A stretch of 5,096 nt of DNA, taken from contig CANTGP010000249.1 of NCBI GenBank assembly GCA_947653315.1, positions 1 to 5,096 on the forward strand. The letters run 5' to 3'. The position numbers and the translations under genes are program-made. Shown here one piece after another: positions 1-5,096 of the stretch (the first letter of the stretch is position 1; each line of letters opens with the position of its first letter). The notes beneath the pieces are model-generated. The model had not been told where the DNA came from. It made no database searches and saw nothing but the letters and a program-made list of their open reading frames with translations. Source of the stretch: an uncultured Lachnospiraceae bacterium. GTDB taxonomy: Bacteria; Bacillota; Clostridia; Lachnospirales; Lachnospiraceae.

Positions 1-213
1 AGTATAACAGCCCTCTCTGGTATGCATGGCATTGATGATAAATCCATTGTTTTTCACATCCAGCATAGCAAGGGAAAAACTGAGCTTTCCTCCCATTTCA
101 CTGAACGCATCATATTTAATCAGACCCATTCTCTGATAGGAATACTGCATATTGCGAAACAGTTTTTTGATATTCTCTTCATTATCATCATTGGCAACCA
201 CAAGCCGTTCCAC
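1..213 (-). CDS. DUF4446 family protein, fragment (5' end lost, 3' end beyond window)
   Basis: Reading the minus strand from position 213 gives 71 codons open to the window edge. The protein has a short charged helix-like stretch (about residues 8-25), then the segment I recognise as the DUF4446 core: GLIKYDAFSEMGGKLSFSLA (residues 30-49), followed by NNGFIINAMHTREGCYT (55-71). DUF4446 proteins are small Firmicute proteins of unknown function, normally with an N-terminal membrane helix and a charged linker before this core. That N-terminal part is absent: an in-frame TAA lies at 228-226 and mrpF sequence begins immediately upstream. A GTG at 213-211 preceded five bases away by AGGAAGG could in principle start translation, so gene finders may call a short ORF here, but I think this is fortuitous and the gene is 5'-truncated. 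The family call is fairly secure; whether the fragment is expressed is unknown. Confidence 0.72.
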   Translation of the reverse strand, partial: MERLVVANDDNEENIKKLFRNMQYSYQRMGLIKYDAFSEMGGKLSFSLAMLDVKNNGFIINAMHTREGCYT

Positions 214-427
214 CTGATCCTTCCTTTAACAAAAGCGCCAGGACAGCGATAATCACCATAATCATGGTTCCCATCATGTTTACCGCCACAATCCTGTCCC
301 CGACGCTTGGTCCCTTTACCGCACGTATCAGGCAGAGAAATACCATCAACACCAAAAATACCAGCGTCCCTACAAAAACCGTCCGGTATGCCATTTCCAA
401 TGCCGTCAGCTCACCCGTTACTACCAT
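188..427 (-). CDS. mrpF: Mrp-type Na+/H+ antiporter subunit F, C-terminally truncated
   Basis: MrpF (MnhF) is a small membrane subunit of the multi-subunit Mrp cation/proton antiporter, normally about 85-100 residues with three membrane helices. The 79-residue ORF shows helix 1 (about residues 15-34), the family loop with G39-P40 and D44-R45 followed by IVAVN, and helix 2 (about 51-67) ending LLLKEG (65-70). Family members then continue with a third helix. Here the remaining nine residues (SGGTACGCQ) do not resemble MrpF and are the DUF4446 fragment read out of frame, ending at TGA 190-188. The ATG at 427-425 starts six bases after the mrpE stop, and AAGGA/AGGG within the mrpE end can act as the ribosome binding site, so the two are translated together. 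Without helix 3 the product is unlikely to work in the complex. Identity is secure; the broken end is either biological or an assembly error. Confidence 0.85.
   Translation of the reverse strand: MVVTGELTALEMAYRTVFVGTLVFLVLMVFLCLIRAVKGPSVGDRIVAVNMMGTMIMVIIAVLALLLKEGSGGTACGCQ
206..228. other. Junction between mrpF and DUF4446 coding sequence
   Basis: On the minus strand, MrpF-like codons are recognisable down to about position 218 (the KEG codons at 226-218), and DUF4446-like codons in a different frame are recognisable from about 213 downward. The switch therefore falls in a few bases within GGAAGGATCAGGTGG. There is no insertion sequence end, long repeat or att-like site at the join, so it looks like a simple illegitimate deletion or a contig misjoin. 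The missing material would be the end of mrpF, any following mrp genes, and the start of the DUF4446 gene. Confidence 0.7.
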
Positions 428-433
428 ATCACC

Positions 434-895
434 CTACATCCTTTCCAGTTTCCCCAATAATTCCACGAAGACGGAATGGTTCATCCCCTCCGCCAGCTCC
501 TTGTCCAAACAATGCACCACAAACTCATCGTCTTCCAGCGTAACCGTTATGGTACCCGGCGTCAGCGTAATGGAATTTGCCAGCACCACCCTCGCTTCTT
601 TGGTCTTAAGGTCCGTCTTAAACCTCACCAGCACCGGCTCCAAATCATAACGCGAAGCCGTAATCATACGGATTACCGCAAAATTCGCCTTCACGATTTC
701 CCATACCAGCACACAGATATACTGTAAAATACGCGGTACCTTTTTCATGTAAGCAAGATCCTTTTCCGGGCTGTAACCCATAAACCTGCATGCGAAGAAA
801 TACATTGCGGCGGAAATCACTAATCCGAATACTACGATTTCACAAGTTACCGCCCCGTTAAAAACGATCCATACCAAAAAAAACAGTATGTACAT
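434..895 (-). CDS. mrpE: Mrp-type Na+/H+ antiporter subunit E
   Basis: MrpE (MnhE) is a membrane subunit of the Mrp antiporter complex, which exchanges cytoplasmic Na+ (or another monovalent cation) for external protons and supports pH and sodium homeostasis. The protein has two hydrophobic N-terminal helices (about residues 1-15 and 18-37), a further hydrophobic stretch around 56-78 (LQYICVLVWEIVKANFAVI), then a soluble domain with the hallmark VLANSITLTPGTITV (104-118) and a following LEDDEFVVHCLDKE. Its length of 153 residues is usual for the family. I chose ATG 895-893, which follows GGGAGGG by about nine bases; a TTG one codon upstream (898-896) is the alternative start. An in-frame TGA lies just before that. 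It overlaps nothing and is six bases from mrpF. Upstream lies a 95-base spacer after the thioredoxin gene containing a hairpin but no clear promoter, so read-through from trmB-trx is possible. Confidence 0.93.
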   Translation of the reverse strand: MYILFFLVWIVFNGAVTCEIVVFGLVISAAMYFFACRFMGYSPEKDLAYMKKVPRILQYICVLVWEIVKANFAVIRMITASRYDLEPVLVRFKTDLKTKEARVVLANSITLTPGTITVTLEDDEFVVHCLDKELAEGMNHSVFVELLGKLERM

Positions 896-923
896 CAACC
901 ATCACCCTCCCTATTACGCAACG

Positions 924-944
924 AACACCCGCCATGCGGGTGTT
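924..944 (-). terminator. Small GC-rich hairpin between thioredoxin gene and mrpE (weak terminator or processing stem)
   Basis: AACACCCGC (924-932) and GCGGGTGTT (936-944) form a perfect 9-bp stem with a three-base loop. It lies 47 bases past the thioredoxin stop codon and about 29 bases before the mrpE start. In the minus direction it is followed by CGTTGCG, not a T run; in the plus direction by TCCTTGTATAC. It therefore lacks the tail of a standard intrinsic terminator. It might attenuate read-through into mrpE or protect an mRNA end. The hairpin is seen directly; its role is a guess. Confidence 0.4.
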
Positions 945-990
945 TCCTTGTATACCTGTATTTCTTATTTTTTGTTATCCGATAATTTTT

Positions 991-1311
991 TTACTCCGAT
1001 ACAGCCCTGAGTTTACTTTCCAGTTCTTCCTTTGATATGGAACCAACGCTGGTTTCTACTGCCTGCCCGTTTTGGAAAATCACAAAAGTAGGGATATGCA
1101 GAACACGGTATTTCTGCGCAATTTCCATGTTTTCCTCAATATTGCACTTACCCACTTTCACCTTCCCCTCAAAATTTCCGGCAATTTCCGCTACGACCGG
1201 CGCCATCATTTTGCAGGGTACGCACCAGTCCGCGTAAAAATCCACCAGTACCGGCAGGTCGGATTCCAGCACTTCCGCATTAAAATTCTGTGTCGTAAAT
1301 TTGTATTCCAT
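991..1311 (-). CDS. trxA: Thioredoxin with WCVPC active site
   Basis: Thioredoxin is a small cytoplasmic dithiol/disulfide oxidoreductase that reduces protein disulfides and is recharged by thioredoxin reductase. The 106-residue product has the standard single-domain length. The segment LVDFYADWCVPCKMMAPVV (22-40) carries the redox cysteines C30 and C33 after W29, and IPTF holds the cis-proline at P74. The usual glycine between W-C and P-C is valine here (CVPC instead of CGPC), which may alter redox potential or partner choice. An additional cysteine, C56, is present. There is no signal peptide, so it should be cytoplasmic. ATG 1311-1309 is preceded at seven bases by GAGGG. It lies 87 bases downstream of trmB on the same strand and no convincing promoter separates them, so co-transcription with trmB is plausible. 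No thioredoxin reductase gene is visible here. It could also be called a thioredoxin family protein rather than the main TrxA. Confidence 0.93.
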   Translation of the reverse strand: MEYKFTTQNFNAEVLESDLPVLVDFYADWCVPCKMMAPVVAEIAGNFEGKVKVGKCNIEENMEIAQKYRVLHIPTFVIFQNGQAVETSVGSISKEELESKLRAVSE

Positions 1312-1398
1312 TTTATTTCCCTCGCTTTCTGTTTTTATGCTTTTTTCATGCTTCCTTGTTAATCATTTATATTTTTTATCTGCCGCTTTGATTCCAGG

Positions 1399-2061
1399 CT
1401 ACCGCTCAATGACGTACTTAAAAATAGGGTTTCCCTTAGAGGAAAATCTTTCCTCATATTCCGTCATAATGTTGCCCTCCATCATTTCCCTGTCATGATG
1501 AAGATCATAAGTGACCTTCGTCGCATGCCATCCCGCCGCATCCAATTCTTCCAGGGCAAACCGGAACAACCCCTCATTATCCGTTTTAAATTCCAAATGT
1601 CCGCCCTTGTCCAGTACCTTATCAAAACGTGCCAAAAACTCCCTGGAAGGCAGCCTGCGTTTCGCATGTCTGTCCTTCGGCCACGGGTCTGAGAAATTCA
1701 GGTAAATCCGCCCGACTTCTTCCTGACCGAATACCTCCGTTAACGATTCCGCGTCCATTCTTATGAAACGGACATTCGGAAGCGGTTCTTTTCCCTTTTC
1801 CATAGATTCCATTTTTTCCATTTTCTGTATGGCACGCAGCAGGACGCTGGAATATTTTTCAATTCCTACATAATTAATGTCCGGATGCGCTTTCGCCATA
1901 TCCATAAGGAAGCGTCCTTTTCCCATCCCTATTTCAATGTGTATGGGATTATTATTCCCGAAAATACCCGCCCAATTCCCTTTTTTTCCTTCCGGTTCCT
2001 GCACTACGAATTTACTTTCGCCAATGATTTCCCTGGAACCTGATATATTCCTTAAGCGCAT
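1399..2061 (-). CDS. trmB: tRNA (guanine-N7-)-methyltransferase (m7G46)
   Basis: TrmB transfers a methyl group from S-adenosylmethionine to N7 of G46 in the variable loop of many tRNAs. The 220-residue protein is a Rossmann-fold class I methyltransferase. It shows the SAM-binding IEIGMGKGRF (42-51), the acidic strand-2 end GIEKY (66-70), the D103-A104-E105 site after NVRFIRM, the family signature LNFSDPWPKDRHAKRRL (121-137) containing the catalytic aspartate D125 and tRNA-contact residues H132, K134, R135 and R136, and FKTDN (158-162). Length is normal for bacterial TrmB. A short Met-Glu-rich stretch (81-89), encoded by a 9-base repeat, sits between the conserved blocks. ATG 2061-2059 follows AAGGAG by seven bases. 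Transcription is leftward and divergent from the carboxypeptidase gene, with its own likely promoter at 2088-2116; it seems to head the trmB-trx(-mrp) block. Confidence 0.96.
   Translation of the reverse strand: MRLRNISGSREIIGESKFVVQEPEGKKGNWAGIFGNNNPIHIEIGMGKGRFLMDMAKAHPDINYVGIEKYSSVLLRAIQKMEKMESMEKGKEPLPNVRFIRMDAESLTEVFGQEEVGRIYLNFSDPWPKDRHAKRRLPSREFLARFDKVLDKGGHLEFKTDNEGLFRFALEELDAAGWHATKVTYDLHHDREMMEGNIMTEYEERFSSKGNPIFKYVIER
1795..1821 (-). repeat. Three 9-base units (ATGGAA + codon) inside trmB
   Basis: ATGGAA (plus-strand TTCCAT) recurs at 1798, 1807 and 1816, exactly nine bases apart, encoding M-E-K, M-E-S, M-E-K at TrmB residues 81-89. The period is a multiple of three, so the frame is preserved. 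It lies in a variable loop between the SAM-binding site and the NVRF strand. Confidence 0.6.
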
Positions 2062-2087
2062 TTTGCCACTCCTTTTCCCCGTGCCTT

Positions 2088-2116
2088 ATTTTACACCTTT
2101 TACCAAAAAATGAAAA
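2088..2116 (-). promoter_or_regulatory. Probable sigma-A promoter for trmB
   Basis: On the minus strand TTTTCA (2116-2111; four of six matches to the -35 consensus) is separated by 17 bases from TAAAAT (2093-2088; five of six to the -10 consensus). Transcription would begin near 2080, giving a leader of about 20 bases that holds the AAGGAG ribosome binding site of trmB. Assigned by motif and spacing only. Confidence 0.5.
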
Positions 2117-2180
2117 GAGCAGAATGCGCGGCAAATGCGATAATTTTTTCAAAAAAACTTTTATTTTTTGTAAAATGCGT

Positions 2181-2208
2181 TTGGTTTTCGCCAAAAATAG
2201 TGTATGAT
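2181..2208 (+). promoter_or_regulatory. Probable sigma-A promoter for the D-Ala-D-Ala carboxypeptidase gene
   Basis: TTGGTT (2181-2186) is followed after 16 bases by TATGAT (2203-2208). The -10 box is a five-of-six match and the -35 box is weak. An AT-rich upstream tract (A and T runs at 2144-2170) could act as an UP-like element. The transcript would have a leader of about 60 bases, with AGGAG at 2263-2267 ten bases before the ATG. TATAAA at 2208-2213 is an alternative -10 box. Motif-based assignment only. Confidence 0.45.
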
Positions 2209-2277
2209 ATAAAAATAGCCTTTTCAGAACCTTTTCAATTTATTTAAAATTTATTTTTAACCAGGAGTACTGCCATA

Positions 2278-3768
2278 ATGAAATTACCTTTAAAAAATAA
2301 AAAATTCAAGAAAAAAACAAGAATCTTAGCGTTTTCTTTATACATACTTTCTTTTTCCTTCCTCACCTGCACCATGGAAGCACAGGCTTCCAGCCTTGAA
2401 GAACTGACGCAGGCGGCGGAAGACCGGAAAGCCCTTCCCATAGAGTCCAACGAAATCGAAAACTGGCCAAAGGGTCCCCAGGTGGAGGCTCAGTCCGCCA
2501 TCGTCATGGAAGCCAATACGGGAATAATTTTATACAGCAAAAATATCCATGAGCAGCTCTATCCGGCAAGCACCACAAAAATCCTCACCTGTCTCATTGC
2601 GGCGGAAAATTCCTCTTTGGATGAAATGGTGACATTTTCCCAAAACGCCGTTTTTTCCCTGGAACCGGGAAGTTCCCACATGGGTATGGACGTGGGACAG
2701 GCGCTAACCATGGAAGACGCGCTCTACGGTATCCTTGTAGGCTCCGCCAATGAAACGGCAAACGCCGTGGCGGAACATGTCGGCGGCAGCATCGAAGGTT
2801 TTTCGGACATGATGAACCAAAAGGCACAAGAACTGGGATGCACCGATTCCCATTTTGTCAATCCCAACGGACTGCACAACGACGACCATTATACCTCGGC
2901 TTATGATTTGGCGGTGATTGCCCGCGCCTTTTTCCAAAACGAACTGCTGGCAAAAATGTCCAATACGCCCACCCGCCATTTTGAACCTACCGATACCCAG
3001 CCCGACGATTTCATACTGCGCACCCACCACAGACTGGTAACGGGGGAATTTGAATACGAGGGAATCCTCGGCGGCAAGACCGGATATACGGATACCGCCC
3101 GCCAAACCCTTGTCACCTGTGCGGAGCAGGACGGCATGAAATTAATCTGCGTGGTCATGAAGGAAGAATCCCCTTCCCAATTCACGGACACCATGGATCT
3201 GCTCAATTACGGTTTCAGCAATTTTGAAATCGTCAACGTATCCGAACACGAAACGAAATACAACATTGACAATGCCGGCTTCTTCCAAACGGAAAACGAT
3301 ATTTTCGGCAGTTCCAAACCGATTCTTTCCTTAAACAAAGACAGCTACCTCATCCTTCCGAAAACGGCGGATTTTGAGGATATCCAGTCCGACATATCCT
3401 ATGACGCGGCAGGGGAAGGCCAGCTTGCCGTTATTGATTACCATTACAACGGGGTTTATGTGGGAAGCGCTTCCATCGACGTAGCGTCAAACACATCTTC
3501 CTATGATTTTGACACCCTGGCGGAACCCCTGCCGGAGCCGGAAGAAACGGAAGAAGAAAACATTATTTTTGTCAACGTAACAAAAGTATTGCTTTGTATC
3601 CTTGCCGGAGCCGGTATCCTCATTTTGGTCTTCCTCATAAAATCGGTAATCCAAAATTACAGCTTCGCGGGAAGGAAACGCTACCGCATCCGGTACAACA
3701 AACGGACCAAATACAAGTTAAAACGCAGACGGGATTCGCAGCCGCCGAGATACGATGATTTTGATTGA
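2278..3768 (+). CDS. D-alanyl-D-alanine carboxypeptidase (low-molecular-weight PBP, peptidase S11)
   Basis: The enzyme removes the terminal D-alanine from peptidoglycan pentapeptide stems outside the cytoplasmic membrane, limiting cross-linking, and is a penicillin target. The 496-residue protein has a lysine-rich N terminus and hydrophobic signal peptide (about 15-33, likely cleaved after A35-Q36-A37). Its catalytic domain carries all three penicillin-binding motifs: STTK (S98 nucleophile, K101), SAN (156-158) and KTG (267-269, in GGKTGYT). NPNGLH (195-200) is also typical of S11 enzymes. A beta-rich region (about 320-405) probably corresponds to the PBP5 C-terminal domain. It is followed by an acidic proline/glutamate linker (about 415-430), one membrane helix (about 435-455) and a very basic tail (R/K-rich, 463-487) ending in acidic residues. 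It is longer than the 380-440 residues usual for DacA/DacF, because a full membrane helix and cytoplasmic tail replace the amphipathic anchor. ATG 2278 follows AGGAG. It is monocistronic, diverging from trmB and converging on the replication initiator gene. Confidence 0.94.
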   Translation: MKLPLKNKKFKKKTRILAFSLYILSFSFLTCTMEAQASSLEELTQAAEDRKALPIESNEIENWPKGPQVEAQSAIVMEANTGIILYSKNIHEQLYPASTTKILTCLIAAENSSLDEMVTFSQNAVFSLEPGSSHMGMDVGQALTMEDALYGILVGSANETANAVAEHVGGSIEGFSDMMNQKAQELGCTDSHFVNPNGLHNDDHYTSAYDLAVIARAFFQNELLAKMSNTPTRHFEPTDTQPDDFILRTHHRLVTGEFEYEGILGGKTGYTDTARQTLVTCAEQDGMKLICVVMKEESPSQFTDTMDLLNYGFSNFEIVNVSEHETKYNIDNAGFFQTENDIFGSSKPILSLNKDSYLILPKTADFEDIQSDISYDAAGEGQLAVIDYHYNGVYVGSASIDVASNTSSYDFDTLAEPLPEPEETEEENIIFVNVTKVLLCILAGAGILILVFLIKSVIQNYSFAGRKRYRIRYNKRTKYKLKRRRDSQPPRYDDFD

Positions 3769-3781
3769 CCAAAAACCGAAA

Positions 3782-3822
3782 CAGTCCGGGTGAAAAAAAC
3801 AAAAAGTTTTTCACCCGGACTG
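3782..3822 (-). terminator. Strong hairpin terminator between convergent genes
   Basis: CAGTCCGGGTGAAAAA (3782-3797) and its perfect reverse complement (3807-3822) form a 16-bp stem with a 9-base loop. Read leftward, the stem is followed by TTTCGGTTTTTGG, a T-rich tail, so it best terminates the replication initiator transcript (stop 32 bases upstream). Read rightward, it lies 13 bases past the carboxypeptidase stop but is followed by CCGTATTCC without a T run, so it would act in that direction by stem strength only. The A/T pairs are on the loop side of the stem and the G/C pairs toward its base. Confidence 0.8.
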
Positions 3823-3853
3823 CCGTATTCCGGCACGCTTCGGGAACAATACC

Positions 3854-4999
3854 TTAATTGGATATTAACTGCATCTCCAACTGCCGGAAATCATATTCGT
3901 TCTGCTCAAAATCATGGAACCCGTTTCCCATGTATTTTCGGGAGTCCTGATACCCGTTCTTAATTGCCGCAATCATCCATCCCGTAAAATTTGCCGCCTT
4001 TACTTTCTGCTTCCGGTATATCTCATAGGCATTCTTAACCCTTACGATATCGTTTTCCGCAGCTACCGCAATCGCTTTGATATCCCGGACACGCATATCC
4101 TCCTGTTCCAGCAGACTGTCTATCTGCTCAACCACTCCGATATCCGGGCTGACCACCAGCACTGTCACCACTTCCGGTTCCATAAGCCCTGCAATCCCGT
4201 TCATCAGCTTCACGATAAACGAAACCTCATATACCTTACCGCCGCGTCCCGCTTTTCCGAGTTCATAGGATACGTTCATGCAGGCTTCGGGCATGGAGTT
4301 AATTTCGTTCACCGCCACGTCGATGACCCGGTCCTTAAAATCCCCCCAACGGGCAAACGTCTTTTCCTTCGCCGCCTCCACCGCCTTGTCATAGTCCGGG
4401 GAACTGCCCTTTAATACCCGCTGTACCCTGTCATAGCTGGAATTTACGGCGCCCAAATCCAGTTTCAGTTCCGACAGGGAGAAAGTAATGCGGAACAGGT
4501 TTTCCGCCTTTTTCTTATCCCTCGGATAATATGCCTTCGACTTTAACAGCTCGTACAGCCGGAAAGAATACACGGACTTAAAGGACATCATAACCGGCAG
4601 GCTCAGTTTCGTAAAGTTCTGCTGGAGCCCGTAGAGATATTTTTCCAAATCCGCGTTATATTTAATCGTGAACTTACCGTTATCGTACAACGCGGTCTGC
4701 ACGATATTCAAAATCATGAATTTGTTGTTTTCCCTGTCTTCCATCACAATCTGACGGTTGGCAAGATTGTCCGCACAGCAGTAAAGCTGGTCATAAAAAG
4801 AACCGTTGGTCTTCTTCATATACTTTTTTAACTCCGAAGCCGTAACCGTACTGATTAACTGCCCGTTTTCATCCTTCCTCACTTTCGTCAGGCTGACCGC
4901 AAGAATCTTATTCTCCAGCAGGGAGGATTTGTATTTTGCGCCAATTAAAAAATTACTTTTCTTGTATTCCACTTCTTCAAAAGGTACCGGCTCTTTCAT
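3854..4999 (-). CDS. RepB/Rep_3-family replication initiation protein
   Basis: Rep_3-family proteins bind iterons at an origin through two winged-helix domains and recruit the replication machinery, mostly on theta-replicating plasmids. The 381-residue product begins with the family-like EYKKSNFLIGAKYKSSLLEN (11-30), continues through the first winged helix with a strand FTIKYN (110-115), and then the conserved KLSLPVMMSFKSVYSFRLYE (131-150), the YSFRLYELLKS helix being the family hallmark. A second winged helix follows (about 165-270, with LFRITFSLSELKLDLG). The C-terminal third extends beyond the usual 230-300 residues; it ends with FTGWMIAAIKNGY (338-350), a segment often seen at the C end of such initiators in Firmicutes. 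ATG 4999-4997 is six bases from GGAGG. No partition, mobilisation or toxin genes appear beside it; its neighbours are core chromosomal genes. The family call is confident. Whether it drives replication of this molecule, a former plasmid or nothing is unknown. Confidence 0.88.
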   Translation of the reverse strand: MKEPVPFEEVEYKKSNFLIGAKYKSSLLENKILAVSLTKVRKDENGQLISTVTASELKKYMKKTNGSFYDQLYCCADNLANRQIVMEDRENNKFMILNIVQTALYDNGKFTIKYNADLEKYLYGLQQNFTKLSLPVMMSFKSVYSFRLYELLKSKAYYPRDKKKAENLFRITFSLSELKLDLGAVNSSYDRVQRVLKGSSPDYDKAVEAAKEKTFARWGDFKDRVIDVAVNEINSMPEACMNVSYELGKAGRGGKVYEVSFIVKLMNGIAGLMEPEVVTVLVVSPDIGVVEQIDSLLEQEDMRVRDIKAIAVAAENDIVRVKNAYEIYRKQKVKAANFTGWMIAAIKNGYQDSRKYMGNGFHDFEQNEYDFRQLEMQLISN

Positions 5000-5096
5000 G
5001 ACTGCCCTCCGTTCTTCCGTATCCGTTTTATTTTTAAACGCATTTTTTGGATTTTTCCTGTTTTGAACTACAAATTTGGAGCTTTCCTATTTCTTT
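5000..5096 (-). other. Leader of the replication initiator gene
   Basis: This AT-rich, 97-base stretch upstream of the initiator holds its ribosome binding site (GGAGG, plus-strand 5006-5010). I looked for tandem iterons and a sigma-A promoter and found neither with acceptable spacing. Any iteron array would have to lie past the window's right edge or elsewhere. Confidence 0.5.

Noticed and set aside
22..727. Plus-strand ORFs opposite DUF4446, mrpF and mrpE (22-252, 264-650, 307-543, 476-727)
   Set aside because: They are antisense shadows of recognised minus-strand genes, with low-complexity translations rich in His, Ser and Pro and no family resemblance.
975..985. TTATC-C-GATAA inverted repeat just after the thioredoxin stop
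   Set aside because: Only five base pairs around a single central base, too small for a hairpin and with no matching sites elsewhere to support an operator.
1312..1398. Possible promoter or terminator in the trmB-trx spacer
   Set aside because: AT-rich with a short direct repeat (GCATGAAAA/GCATAAAA), but no hairpin and no -35/-10 pair with acceptable spacing.
2012..2194. Minus-strand 60-codon ORF overlapping the trmB start and intergenic region
   Set aside because: It overlaps the start of trmB in another frame and covers the proposed trmB promoter. Its Lys/Phe-rich translation reflects the AT-rich spacer.
2278..2400. Lipoprotein signal in the carboxypeptidase (cysteine at residue 31)
   Set aside because: The residues before the cysteine (FLT) do not fit a lipobox, while an AQA cleavage site follows at residues 35-37.
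2594..3206. Minus-strand ORFs inside the carboxypeptidase gene
   Set aside because: They are shadows of a confidently identified gene; no recognisable domains.
3914..4414. 166-codon plus-strand ORF opposite the replication initiator
   Set aside because: Long but antisense to the Rep_3 gene, His/Arg-rich, and without a good ribosome binding site or known family features.
2172..5048. Shared AAAATGCGTTT upstream of the carboxypeptidase (plus strand, 2172-2182) and upstream of the initiator (minus strand, about 5038-5048)
   Set aside because: An 11-base match in two AT-rich leaders is compatible with chance, and the surrounding bases differ. It is not an iteron array.

Overview
This window most resembles a chromosomal segment from a gut-type Firmicute (class Clostridia, probably Lachnospiraceae). 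That reading rests on the protein families and wording, the strong GGAGG-type ribosome binding sites, AT-rich spacers around moderate-GC genes, and the Gram-positive D,D-carboxypeptidase architecture. It is inference from recognition, not a database result.

Layout. A leftward (minus-strand) block reads trmB (tRNA m7G46 methyltransferase) -> thioredoxin -> mrpE -> mrpF (subunits of a Mrp-type cation/proton antiporter). mrpF is not intact. It keeps its first two membrane helices, then changes at about position 210-222 into the interior of a DUF4446 family gene, read in another frame, which runs off the left edge. To the right of trmB a divergent promoter region leads into a rightward gene for a secreted, membrane-anchored D-Ala-D-Ala carboxypeptidase (penicillin-binding protein, peptidase S11). 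That gene converges on a leftward Rep_3/RepB-type replication initiator, and a 16-bp hairpin terminator sits between them. The last 97 bases are the leader of the initiator gene.

How the genes relate. Most are housekeeping functions with no obvious shared pathway: tRNA modification, thiol redox, ion homeostasis and peptidoglycan trimming. Two points stand out. First, the abrupt mrpF/DUF4446 chimera is either a real deletion that destroyed both genes or an assembly misjoin. Second, a plasmid-type replication initiator lies among core chromosomal genes. DUF4446 genes in Clostridia often sit beside parA/parB near the chromosome origin, so the neighbourhood may be origin-proximal, but that is a hypothesis. 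I see no CRISPR array, insertion sequence, tRNA or rRNA, and no convincing novel defence or mobile system.
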